From Methylotenera oryzisoli (lineage in GTDB: Bacteria > Pseudomonadota > Gammaproteobacteria > Burkholderiales > Methylophilaceae), in contig NZ_PQVH01000014.1 of assembly GCF_004661485.1 (NCBI RefSeq), positions 62,001 to 126,000 on the forward strand: DNA of 64,000 bases, written 5' to 3'. The notes below the pieces were generated by a model. It was not told the origin of the DNA. It saw only the letters and a program-made list of their open reading frames with translations, and searched no databases. Made by a program: the position numbers and the translations under genes. This document shows, piece after piece, positions 8,406-15,321 of this stretch; position 1 is the stretch's first letter; each line of letters begins with the position of its first letter.

Positions 8406-9628
8406 TGTTTACTGCAATGCTAGGTGAAGCATGGCACGCCATGGGCGCTAACCGCTTACGCACGTTTCTAACCATGTTAGGCATGGTAATAGGCGTGAGT
8501 GCCGTAGTATTGATGATGGCGATTGGCCAGGGCGCGGAGGCTGCAGTTAAACGCTCTATCAGCGCGATGGGCAGCAACCTATTTGTTGTACTCTCTGGGC
8601 CGCCAACTGCGGGAGGTGCGAGATCAGCCACAGGTAACGCACCATCACTGAATGTGAAGGATGCAAATGCAGCTACTGAGCTTGACGGTGTTATTGGCGT
8701 TGCACCCGTCACTATGGGCAAGGCACAAATCGTATTCGGCAGTAACAACTGGAATACCGACATCATCGGCACCACCCCCAGTTATTTAGAAATACGCGGC
8801 TGGAGTTTAAGTGACGGCTATGCGTTCTCTGAATCGGACCTGCGCTCTGCCACCCGCGTGGCATTGATAGGTAAAACTATCGTACAGAATATCTTTGGCG
8901 ACAATATTGACCCTATCGGTAAAACTATCCGTATCAAACAGAGCCCGTTTGTGATTTTAGGCGTACTGGATAGCAAGGGCCAAACCTTAGATGGCCGCGA
9001 TCAGGACGACACCATTATCGTGCCGCTCACCACCGCGCAACGTAAGCTCTTTGGCAACCAACTCCCAGGCAGCGTCAGGCAAATCATGGTACAGGCAGAA
9101 TCTGACAACACCATGTCCATGGTGGAAGAAGGCTTAAATAGCTTACTGAATCAACGCCACAATATCCGCGAGGGTGCGGAAAGTGACTTCTCGGTACGCA
9201 ATCTAACCGCGATTGCCAACTCTGCCGCAGAAACCACACGGACCATGTCACTGCTACTAGGCGCGATTGCCTCTGTCTCCTTACTAGTCGGCGGAATCGG
9301 CATCATGAACATCATGCTGGTATCAGTGACGGAACGTACTCGTGAAATAGGCATACGCATGGCAATTGGTGCGCGTCAGCGAGATATCCTATTGCAGTTT
9401 TTGCTAGAAGCCATCGTTATTTCGATTGTCGGCTGTTTAATCGGCATTGCGATAGGGGTAGGTGGAGCCATTATGGTGAACACCATCACCAAGGCAGAGA
9501 TTATTATTTCAGTAAACTCGGTCGCCATCGCCTTTGGTGTGGCCGCCAGCATAGGCGTATTCTTTGGCTTTTACCCAGCACGTAAAGCCGCAAGACTCAA
9601 CCCGATTGAGGCATTGCGCTATCAATAA
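8405..9628 (+). CDS. MacB-type ABC transporter permease (FtsX domain)
   Basis: The 407-residue protein has one N-terminal transmembrane helix (about 20-42). A large periplasmic domain of the MacB_PCD type follows (about 45-245). Three C-terminal helices form the FtsX domain (about 280-400), with the conserved segment SVTERTREIGIRMAIGARQRDIL. This is the MacB/LptE-like mechanotransmission class, which pushes substrates from the periplasm through TolC. It is the last gene of the tolC-macA-macB operon. Candidate substrates include macrolides, peptides or siderophores; the Fur box upstream of the operon favours siderophore-related efflux, which is inference. Confidence 0.92.
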   Translation: MFTAMLGEAWHAMGANRLRTFLTMLGMVIGVSAVVLMMAIGQGAEAAVKRSISAMGSNLFVVLSGPPTAGGARSATGNAPSLNVKDANAATELDGVIGVAPVTMGKAQIVFGSNNWNTDIIGTTPSYLEIRGWSLSDGYAFSESDLRSATRVALIGKTIVQNIFGDNIDPIGKTIRIKQSPFVILGVLDSKGQTLDGRDQDDTIIVPLTTAQRKLFGNQLPGSVRQIMVQAESDNTMSMVEEGLNSLLNQRHNIREGAESDFSVRNLTAIANSAAETTRTMSLLLGAIASVSLLVGGIGIMNIMLVSVTERTREIGIRMAIGARQRDILLQFLLEAIVISIVGCLIGIAIGVGGAIMVNTITKAEIIISVNSVAIAFGVAASIGVFFGFYPARKAARLNPIEALRYQ

Positions 9629-9697
9629 ACCTATCTAGCCGACTACGCACATACTGATAGTGCAGGCCTTGTGCAAAAACCTTAGTCCGCTACTCAG

Positions 9698-9741
9698 CCA
9701 GCCCATGCTAGCCACAATATGATTGTTTTAGTATGGGCTGG
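9698..9741. other. Long two-part hairpin between the macB and CDF-like genes
   Basis: The outer arms CCAGCCCATGCTA and TAGTATGGGCTGG pair over 13 positions (one G-T). The loop contains a second stem, ACAAT-atg-ATTGT. No T-run follows, so it is not a classical terminator; it may be a transcript-end or processing structure, or part of the leader of the CDF-like gene. Confidence 0.5.
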
Positions 9742-9791
9742 TAAGAGAGTATTATCGTAACTCTAGTAGGTAATATGCCAAGGGAGAAACC

Positions 9792-10412
9792 ATGGCTAAA
9801 GATTGTTGCAGCAGTGGATGTAGCAGCACTAAGCAACTGACACCTCAATATCGGAAGATACTGTGGGCTGCGTTAATCATCAACGCATCAATGTTTATAG
9901 TAGAGCTTTTGAGTGGGGTCCAAGCGGAATCAGTATCACTCATGGCAGATGCAATCGACTTTTTTGGCGATGCCATAAACTATGGGGTCTCTTTAGCGGC
10001 GCTCTCCATGAGCCTTGCATGGCGCGCGCGTACTGCCTTGCTTAAAGGGCTAACCATGGGTAGCTTTGGATTATTGATACTCGTCACAGCCGTATGGTCT
10101 ACGCTGCACGATGCAACCCCTAAAGCTGAGACTATGGGCTTGATAGCGCTTATCGCCCTACTGGCAAACGTAAGCGTCGCTATGATGCTTTATGCCTACC
10201 GCGACGAGGATGCCAATATGCAATCGGTATGGCTGTGCAGCAGAAATGATGCTATCGGCAACATGGCCGTTATGATGGCCGCACTGGGCGTATGGGGGAG
10301 CAAAAGCGCATGGCCTGATCTGGTAGTGGCAGCAATCATGGCAAGCTTAGGCGTATCAGCAGCAATGCAGGTGATCAAAAAAGCACGGTCAGAATTAAAT
10401 CATCAACAATAA
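9792..10412 (+). CDS. Short CDF-like cation transporter with Cys-rich N-terminus
   Basis: The 206-residue membrane protein has about six helices and resembles the transmembrane domain of cation diffusion facilitators. The TM2 motif ADAIDFFGDA holds a DxxxD pair in the usual metal site, while the TM5 motif reads RNDAIGNM instead of the common HxxxD. The C-terminal cytoplasmic domain of typical CDF exporters (about 300 residues) is absent. The N-terminus is MAKDCCSSGCSS, a possible soft-metal-binding segment. An AGGGAG ribosome site precedes the ATG. Likely a heavy-metal efflux protein; the metal is not evident. It stands alone between a hairpin and the convergent exbD. Confidence 0.75.
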   Translation: MAKDCCSSGCSSTKQLTPQYRKILWAALIINASMFIVELLSGVQAESVSLMADAIDFFGDAINYGVSLAALSMSLAWRARTALLKGLTMGSFGLLILVTAVWSTLHDATPKAETMGLIALIALLANVSVAMMLYAYRDEDANMQSVWLCSRNDAIGNMAVMMAALGVWGSKSAWPDLVVAAIMASLGVSAAMQVIKKARSELNHQQ

Positions 10413-10531
10413 ACGATGAGTTTCGGCTTCTATCTGGCCCAGATTACCTCATGCGTTGCAGGTAGTGGGTTGAGCACTAAGCGCATGCCGATTACAAAGG
10501 CATAGAGCCCATAACCCATATACATTAAGCG

Positions 10532-10564
10532 CAAAAAAAATGGCGCAATTACTATTGCGCCATT
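10532..10564 (-). terminator. Intrinsic terminator of the hemP-tonB-exbBD operon
   Basis: An 11-bp stem (AATGGCGCAAT / ATTGCGCCATT, loop TACT) at 10539-10564 is followed on the minus strand by a run of eight T. It lies just beyond the exbD stop at 10586. Confidence 0.9.
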
Positions 10565-10585
10565 TCCTATCAATTAAGTTAGCAA

Positions 10586-11005
10586 CTACTTACTCTCGCT
10601 GACAAAGCCTAATTTAGAGACTCCTGCATTTTGTGCATCAGCCATTACTTCAGCCAAAATCTGATAACGCGTTTCTTTATCTGCGCGGATATTCAGTTCA
10701 GGTTGTGGTTTCTTTTGCGCCACTTCCTGCAACTTTACTTTCAACTCACCATCCACTAGCGCTGCATCATTCCAGTACATTTTACCTGCCCCATCAATCG
10801 CAATTGAAATCACCTCAGGTTTTTCAGGAATAGGCTGACTGCTGGTTTGTGGCAGATCAATCTTTACCGCATGCGTGAGTAGCGGCGCAGTAATAATAAA
10901 TATCACCAACAACACCAACATCACGTCGACTAATGGTGTTGTATTAATCTCAGACATAGGGGCTGAATGAGATGAAACACCTGCGTTATGACCTGACCCT
11001 ATCAT
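10586..11005 (-). CDS. exbD: ExbD/TolR-family biopolymer transport protein
   Basis: The 139-residue protein has a short cytoplasmic N-terminus, a single transmembrane helix (about 26-46) with the functionally essential Asp just inside it (TTPLVDVMLVLLVIFII), and a periplasmic ExbD domain. With ExbB it forms the proton-driven motor that energises TonB for outer-membrane receptors. It overlaps the exbB stop by 4 nt (ATGA), so the two are translationally coupled. It is the last gene of the operon. Confidence 0.95.
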   Translation of the reverse strand: MIGSGHNAGVSSHSAPMSEINTTPLVDVMLVLLVIFIITAPLLTHAVKIDLPQTSSQPIPEKPEVISIAIDGAGKMYWNDAALVDGELKVKLQEVAQKKPQPELNIRADKETRYQILAEVMADAQNAGVSKLGFVSESK

Positions 11006-11757
11006 GCTGATGCACCCACCACATGCATGGTTTGCTGTACGGCATCATGGTGCTTGTGCGCATCACGCTTAGTACTCATGACTGCACCAGTAATAATCAA
11101 GGTATGTAGCTCATAGCCAAACTTTTCTAATTCAGCAGACAAGGCACGGTTGCTACGTACAATTGCGTTGTATGCCAGCACAGCAGGAATCGCCACCGCC
11201 AAACCAAATGCCGTCATAATCAATGCCTCACCTACTGGGCCTGCCACTTTATCTAGCGTTGCCTGACCACTTAAGCTAATGCTTGCCAGTGCGTGGTAAA
11301 TACCCCAAACCGTACCAAACAAACCCACAAATGGAGACACACTACCAACAGATGCCAACACGGTAAGGCCGCTCTCCATGTTTGCACTTTCTTCAGCAAT
11401 ACTGCGGTTCATTGCACGTGCAACAAATTCGTCTTGCGCAACAATTTCTACGGCTTTAGCTGCGTGTAATTTATGATGTTCAGCGGCAAGAACTGCTTTT
11501 TCTGCCAATCTCGCCATGCCTGTCGCTGAAGCCTGCTGACCTTGCTTTACCGCAGCCGCTAAACTTGGTGCTTGCCAAAATGCAGCCAGGTAAGCTTTAT
11601 AGGCACTACGTGTGCGCCATACTGCAATGCTTTTTGTCACAATAAAATACCAGCTTGCAACAGACATCACCAACAGCACCAAAGCTACCAGTATAGAAAC
11701 TGGTCCGCCAGCCGTGATAAATTCCCAACTATTAAATTCATACCCGTTTTGCATCAT
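11002..11757 (-). CDS. exbB: ExbB/TolQ-family proton channel protein
   Basis: The 251-residue protein has three transmembrane helices (about 17-40, 130-155, 172-195) and the MotA/TolQ/ExbB signature VGLFGTVWGIYHAL and GLAVAIPAVLAYN. It forms the pentameric channel of the TonB motor around ExbD. Two adjacent ATG codons are possible starts; a GAGG site 6 nt before the second favours that one. It sits between tonB (55 nt upstream) and exbD (overlap). Confidence 0.95.
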   Translation of the reverse strand: MMQNGYEFNSWEFITAGGPVSILVALVLLVMSVASWYFIVTKSIAVWRTRSAYKAYLAAFWQAPSLAAAVKQGQQASATGMARLAEKAVLAAEHHKLHAAKAVEIVAQDEFVARAMNRSIAEESANMESGLTVLASVGSVSPFVGLFGTVWGIYHALASISLSGQATLDKVAGPVGEALIMTAFGLAVAIPAVLAYNAIVRSNRALSAELEKFGYELHTLIITGAVMSTKRDAHKHHDAVQQTMHVVGASA

Positions 11758-11812
11758 TTACCTCGCTTCATTTGTAATCTGTACATTAATCTTACGGCTT
11801 AAATCTTGTAAC

Positions 11813-12646
11813 TTAGCTATTCAGTGAAAAGTTGATTGGCACTAATACGTATGCGCTCATTGGTTTGTTGCTGCGTTTTGCCGGCACAAAGCTCCATTTC
11901 TTCACCGCTTCAACAGCTGCTTCATCTAACTTGCTATGACCACTGCTTCTATCCACTTGCACAGTGGTAGCTTTGCCTTCTTCTGACACCAATACTTTGA
12001 GCAATACTTTGCCTTGCTCGCCCATACGTCTGGCTGACATAGGGTAAGCCGGGGCAGGGTTATTAAGGTAAGCCGCACCAAAACTCGGTGGCTCAATCGC
12101 TGGCTCAGGCGCTACTTTTGCCTTTGCCACTTCAGCTACGACATCTGTAGCCTTCGCCGCTGGCTGTGCATCGGTTGGTGTATTTTCTGCAACAACTGGT
12201 GTTTCTACCTTCTCTGTTGTCACAGGCTCTTTTTGTTCGATTTTTCTCGCTGCATCATCGTTCACTACGCGTGGTTGCTCTACCACTTTCTGCGGTTTAA
12301 CAACGGCTTTTTTAACTACCGGCTTTTGCTCAACCACTGGCAACGGTTTTTCTTCCGGCATATTTTCAACATGGCTCACCAAACTCACCATCATCGGCGT
12401 CTGTGGCTTTTCTAGCTCAACAGTTTCCGGCTTAGCGTAAAGAATGCCTATCAGCCCTGCCATATGCAGCACTAACACGGTGACTAGCCACTTATAAGAA
12501 ACTTTATCTTCTGCTGAGGATGCTGTACTAGCGTATGCATTAAGCGGCGCAGCTTTTACATTTTGCTTATTGCTACCCTCTACACTGCTCACAACAGGAT
12601 CCAAGAAGAAATGAGGATTCACCACTAGTTCTGAATTTGACACCAT
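11813..12646 (-). CDS. tonB: TonB energy-transducing protein
   Basis: The 277-residue protein has an N-terminal cytoplasmic extension of about 50 residues. A membrane anchor follows (about 50-68, YKWLVTVLVLHMAGLIGIL) and then a Pro/Lys/Val-rich periplasmic linker (about 90-185). The C-terminal TonB domain has YPMSARRMGEQGKVLLKVLV, the VDRSSGHSKLDEAAVEAVKKWSF segment in shortened form, and a final beta strand. It couples the ExbB-ExbD motor to receptors such as the one at 2.5-4.7 kb. A strong GGGAGG ribosome site precedes the ATG. It follows hemP in a Fur-controlled operon. Confidence 0.94.
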   Translation of the reverse strand: MVSNSELVVNPHFFLDPVVSSVEGSNKQNVKAAPLNAYASTASSAEDKVSYKWLVTVLVLHMAGLIGILYAKPETVELEKPQTPMMVSLVSHVENMPEEKPLPVVEQKPVVKKAVVKPQKVVEQPRVVNDDAARKIEQKEPVTTEKVETPVVAENTPTDAQPAAKATDVVAEVAKAKVAPEPAIEPPSFGAAYLNNPAPAYPMSARRMGEQGKVLLKVLVSEEGKATTVQVDRSSGHSKLDEAAVEAVKKWSFVPAKRSNKPMSAYVLVPINFSLNS

Positions 12647-12699
12647 ATCTTCCTCCCATCCTATTGCAAAAAACCAATTTTCATTGGTCGCTATCAGCT

Positions 12700-12867
12700 C
12701 TACTTCGTTAAAATCAACTTACCTTGATTCGTGAGTCTTAAACGGTAATCCTCACCAAAATGCTTAATCACCAACTCACGTGCACCTGCGAATAAAGCCT
12801 CACTCGTGGTCTCTTTCACTGGGGTAGCCTGCGCAAGTTTAGGTGCATTTTTCTTGTCATTAAGCAT
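12700..12867 (-). CDS. hemP: Hemin uptake protein HemP
   Basis: The 55-residue ORF is a typical HemP: a polar N-terminus (MLNDKKNAPKLAQ) and the conserved C-terminal pattern VIKHFGEDYRLRLTNQGKLI ending in LTK. HemP (HmuP) proteins are encoded at the head of heme or TonB operons in beta- and alphaproteobacteria; in some rhizobia and Burkholderia they act as co-regulators of heme-receptor genes. The Fur box ends 65 bp upstream of its ATG. It is followed by tonB 53 nt downstream, so it is the first gene of hemP-tonB-exbB-exbD. The ribosome site is weak. Confidence 0.9.
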   Translation of the reverse strand: MLNDKKNAPKLAQATPVKETTSEALFAGARELVIKHFGEDYRLRLTNQGKLILTK

Positions 12868-12931
12868 CTTCGTCTAACTTTATATTCGGTTAAGTTTTTT
12901 AGATGCTTACACATCAACAAACTCGAAGCAC

Positions 12932-12950
12932 AATGATAATTGTTATCATT
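12932..12950. promoter_or_regulatory. Fur box of the hemP-tonB-exbBD operon
   Basis: AATGATAATTGTTATCATT is a 19-mer inverted repeat with a single mismatched pair and is the closest match to the Fur consensus in the window. It lies 65 bp upstream of the hemP start, a usual operator position. Confidence 0.9.
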
Positions 12951-13016
12951 TAGATTTGTCAATCAATTTGTTAACTAATCATGCGCTATGTTATTGATTC
13001 TATTTAGTTGAACGCA

Positions 13017-13259
13017 TCAATGCACGTTGTAATTGATGGCTGTTTGCTTGCTATAAACCGCCTGCTCTTGCTGATATAGTGTCAATCGAGTCGCGGCATC
13101 TGCCAGCAACATTTTTAGGGAATTAAGCGCACTGCCCTCTATACGCAAACTAATTGCGCCAATTTCCAACTCAGCCACACTACAGCCCTCACAAAACACT
13201 ATCCGACCTATTTCATTTTTTGATAACAAAACACGCGAGCATGACGGTTCGTTGTTCAT
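13017..13259 (-). CDS. Small protein of unknown function with a CxxC motif, paralogue of the 14673-14879 protein
   Basis: From the ATG at 13259 the protein has 80 residues; an AGGAG site 6 nt upstream supports this start over the ATG at 13289. It contains FCEGC and then AELEIGAISLRIEGSALNSL and a helix ADAATRL. The block ELEIG-x2-SLR and the following helix match the 68-residue protein encoded at 14673-14879, so the two are probably paralogues. The combination of CxxC and an (E/Q)L-G-x-SLR strand recalls small Bacteroidetes DUF proteins, but I cannot assign a family. It lies just downstream of a HemP-like gene within the iron-starvation island. Confidence 0.65.
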   Translation of the reverse strand: MNNEPSCSRVLLSKNEIGRIVFCEGCSVAELEIGAISLRIEGSALNSLKMLLADAATRLTLYQQEQAVYSKQTAINYNVH

Positions 13260-13296
13260 TGCTAGCTCCTGCTGATTATTTTTTTCCATGTCACAC

Positions 13297-13518
13297 CTAT
13301 TTAGTGAGTATCAATTTATTTTGTTTGGTCACACGTAAAATGTAAGTCTCGTTCTCGTGGTCGATCATCACCTCTTTTACGTTGGTAAATAACTTATCAC
13401 TGTGCAATCTCTTAATCCTTGAAATCTTAATGTCTTCATGCGTACGCGCAGTGTCTGTCACGATTGCTATATCAAAACTCATGTGCTCTTTAGAGGTTAA
13501 ATTAGTAATAATTTTCAT
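13297..13518 (-). CDS. Second HemP-like protein
   Basis: The 73-residue ORF ends in VKEVMIDHENETYILRVTKQ followed by NKLILTK, the same closing pattern as HemP (hydrophobic-x-I-x-H, Y-x-L-R-x-T, G/N-KLILTK). The first 45 residues are unlike HemP, and the second Met (residue 13) is an alternative start. It is thus a divergent HemP with a different N-terminus. It lies about 170 nt downstream of the S4-like gene and 7-37 nt upstream of the CxxC small protein. No Fur box is visible directly in front of it; it may be read through from the Fur-controlled promoter near 14.9 kb. Confidence 0.75.
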   Translation of the reverse strand: MKIITNLTSKEHMSFDIAIVTDTARTHEDIKISRIKRLHSDKLFTNVKEVMIDHENETYILRVTKQNKLILTK

Positions 13519-13687
13519 GATGGCGGCCCAATTGATACGCTCAATTTAAAAAGATGGTCGGCTAACATAAGTGATTAAACCTAACGCGACCATTAAATGA
13601 CCAATTAAGATCAAGGAGACGCATGTTGCCATGCATTTACTACATTCAAGCCACTGTTAGTAGGCGGCTTAAATTCTGTCGCTACCG

Positions 13688-14305
13688 TTACACGCGGTTA
13701 GCGTAATACTCAACCACCAGTTGCACATCAACCGGGAAAGGCACATCAGTAATCGCCGGCAAGTGCGCCACTTTTACCAACTGTTTATCCGCCTCCCAAG
13801 CTAGCCACTCCGGACGCTCCAGTGAAGGCTGTTTAATCGTTTCAACCACCATAGGTATATTTTTACTTTTTGCTTTAATCGTGATCTCATCCCCTACGTT
13901 TAAGCGTATCGAAGGGATATTGGCAGGCTTGCCATTCAACATAAGATGCCCATGACTGACCAACTGGCGAGCAGCAATCACAGTAGGTGCAAACCCTGCA
14001 CGAAATACCACGTTATCCATGCGGCGCTCTAACAACTGCAACAATCTTTCACCAGTTGGCTCTTTGCCTTTACGCGCGTCTAAAATCAATCTGCGCATTT
14101 GTGTTTCAGTCAGTCCATAGTTAAAGCGTATTTTTTGCTTTTCATGCAACTTCACCCCAAAGTCAGAGCGACGCTTGCGTGAGGCTTTATTACCATGCTG
14201 GCCAGGTGGCGTCGGGCGCGCTTCTATCGTTTTACGTGATAAGCCTGGCAAATCAATCCCCAGTGCGCGCATCACCTTTAATCTTGGGCCAATAAATCGT
14301 GACAT
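13688..14305 (-). CDS. Ribosomal protein S4 paralogue, cysteine-free
   Basis: The 205-residue protein is a full-length S4: N-terminal domain (SRFIGPRLK...PPGQHGNK...RSDFGVKLHEKQKIRFNYGL) and S4 RNA-binding domain (about 92-155, RRMDNVVFRAGFAPTVIAAR). It has no cysteine at all, and the N-terminal third resembles cyanobacterial or plastid S4 more than the usual betaproteobacterial S4 as I recall it. The normal rpsD lies in the S13-S11-S4-RpoA operon, which is not here. An AAGGA ribosome site precedes the ATG. It is third in a probable operon behind a Fur box, so it is likely made under iron limitation. S4 binds 16S rRNA and nucleates 30S assembly. Confidence 0.88.
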   Translation of the reverse strand: MSRFIGPRLKVMRALGIDLPGLSRKTIEARPTPPGQHGNKASRKRRSDFGVKLHEKQKIRFNYGLTETQMRRLILDARKGKEPTGERLLQLLERRMDNVVFRAGFAPTVIAARQLVSHGHLMLNGKPANIPSIRLNVGDEITIKAKSKNIPMVVETIKQPSLERPEWLAWEADKQLVKVAHLPAITDVPFPVDVQLVVEYYANRV

Positions 14306-14341
14306 CTTGTTTCCTTATCTATTTATTTGATATTAATTAAC

Positions 14342-14641
14342 TTATTGCAGTGTGCGATGGCTAGCTAGCAACCAGCTATCTTCGGCACCGTATTCACTCA
14401 CGATACGCGCCCATTGCTGCACCAAACGCTCGGCAATATCTTCTATTAACTTGCTATCTGCATATTCTGGCGCCGTCAGCTTATTGGCTAAATCACTGGC
14501 CAATATCGCCAACTCTTGCGACGGCTTCAGTGCGTATTGCGTAGCGACACAGCAAATTGCCGCCATTAACTCTTTAGCAGTTGGCAACTCTGGGTCAAAC
14601 AATTCACTTGGCGTCTTTAATGATGAAACTTGTTTTTGCAT
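14342..14641 (-). CDS. Unknown 99-residue helical protein of the Fur-controlled operon
   Basis: The ORF encodes a mostly helical acidic protein without signal peptide or membrane segment; it has a Cys pair (ICCVATQYAL). Nothing identifies a family. It is placed 31 nt after the 68-residue gene and 36 nt before the S4-like gene, with the same orientation. This spacing argues for one transcript starting near the Fur box at 14907-14925. Its coding status rests on this context and on the absence of a better frame. Confidence 0.6.
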   Translation of the reverse strand: MQKQVSSLKTPSELFDPELPTAKELMAAICCVATQYALKPSQELAILASDLANKLTAPEYADSKLIEDIAERLVQQWARIVSEYGAEDSWLLASHRTLQ

Positions 14642-14672
14642 GTTTTTACTCGCTTGTAATTTGACTTAACAC

Positions 14673-14879
14673 TTACGCCTGATGCAACTCTGTTTGCATC
14701 ACCAATCTCGCCACTGCTTTGCGCATCATTTCATTCATCATAAAAAAATTGCGCACCTCAAGCCGTAAAGACGTATCACCAATTTCCAGCTCAACAATGT
14801 CTTTAGCTTTGTTGTACAGCACTTTGCAATCCTCATTACCGGTTAGCTTTGCTTGGCTAATAATTAATTGCTTACTCAT
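14673..14879 (-). CDS. Unknown 68-residue protein, first gene behind a Fur box
   Basis: The protein contains DIVELEIGDTSLRLEVRNFF then MMNEMMRKAVARL. The ELEIG-x2-SLR block and the helix ending ARL/TRL match the 13017-13259 protein, which suggests a duplicated small family. It has one Cys (EDCKVL) where the paralogue has CxxC nearby. A clear GGAG site lies 6 nt before the ATG, and the Fur box ends about 28 bp upstream. It is therefore well supported as an expressed gene, probably iron-repressed. No function can be assigned. Confidence 0.7.
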   Translation of the reverse strand: MSKQLIISQAKLTGNEDCKVLYNKAKDIVELEIGDTSLRLEVRNFFMMNEMMRKAVARLVMQTELHQA

Positions 14880-14906
14880 GATTTACTCCAATCCAGAAGT
14901 TAATTA

Positions 14907-14925
14907 AATGATAATGATTCTCATT
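14907..14925. promoter_or_regulatory. Fur box of the S4-paralogue operon
   Basis: AATGATAATGATTCTCATT is a 19-mer inverted repeat around G with one mismatch, matching the Fur consensus. It lies 28 bp upstream of the first small gene (ATG at 14879). The rest of 14926-15190 holds two further inverted repeats, described at pqqA, and no gene. Confidence 0.88.
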
Positions 14926-15050
14926 TAATATGTCAACCGTTAATTTTGACTAAATTAGTAAGGTATTATTGATGACCATTATTCAACACAGCCCACCCCA
15001 AAATAATTGATCGCGATTAGCCATATATGTTAAGTAACTGAGGGCGCTCT

Positions 15051-15158
15051 CATGATTAATATGAAGCATCAATCATGAATACATATAGCTTGCAAATCGG
15101 TACATACGCGCATAATCACTTTCACGAACCAGGCTAATGTGTATAAAAATGCTGGTTC
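15051..15158 (+). promoter_or_regulatory. Inverted repeats in the upstream region of pqqA
   Basis: Two dyads lie upstream of pqqA. CATGATT-N13-AATCATG spans 15051-15077, the layout of a dimeric regulator site. GAACCAG-N19-CTGGTTC spans 15126-15158, just before the ribosome site, and could be an operator or a leader hairpin. No convincing sigma-70 promoter could be fixed. Confidence 0.4.
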
Positions 15159-15190
15159 TAAATTAAAACTATTTTTTATGGAGAACGATT

Positions 15191-15262
15191 ATGTGGACAT
15201 CACCATCAGCAACTGAAATGCGTTTCGGCTTTGAAGTAACAATGTACGTAATGAATAAGTAA
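15191..15262 (+). CDS. pqqA: PQQ precursor peptide PqqA (orphan copy)
   Basis: The 23-residue ORF begins MWTSPSATEMRFGFEVTMY, the standard PqqA pattern (MW-x-P...RxGFEVTMY). E15 and Y19 are the Glu and Tyr that PqqE cross-links to form pyrroloquinoline quinone, the cofactor of methanol and other quinoprotein dehydrogenases. A GGAGA ribosome site lies 6 nt before the ATG. The gene is followed at once by a strong terminator, and the opposite strand carries trhP, so pqqB-E are not linked here. It is too short for normal ORF calling. Single-gene pqqA copies occur in methylotrophs, where peptide supply must be high. Confidence 0.95.
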   Translation: MWTSPSATEMRFGFEVTMYVMNK

Positions 15263-15278
15263 TTTGATTTCAGCAATA

Positions 15279-15306
15279 AAAAAGGGAGCAATTGCTCCCT
15301 TTTTTA
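15279..15306. terminator. Bidirectional intrinsic terminator between pqqA and trhP
   Basis: A perfect palindrome, AAAGGGAGCAATTGCTCCCTTT, is embedded in the A-run and T-run that flank it. It serves pqqA on the plus strand and the convergent trhP on the minus strand. Confidence 0.92.
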
Positions 15307-15321
15307 TATCAAACTACCAAT

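Noticed and set aside
13688-14305. Calling the S4 gene the primary rpsD
   Set aside because: It is not next to rpsM, rpsK or rpoA, is preceded by a Fur-box operon of small proteins, and lacks the usual betaproteobacterial N-terminal Cys pattern; a paralogue is more likely.
14880-15190. Pqq operon continuing from pqqA or a hidden gene upstream of it
   Set aside because: A strong terminator follows pqqA directly, trhP lies convergent, and no frame upstream has a ribosome site or recognisable sequence.
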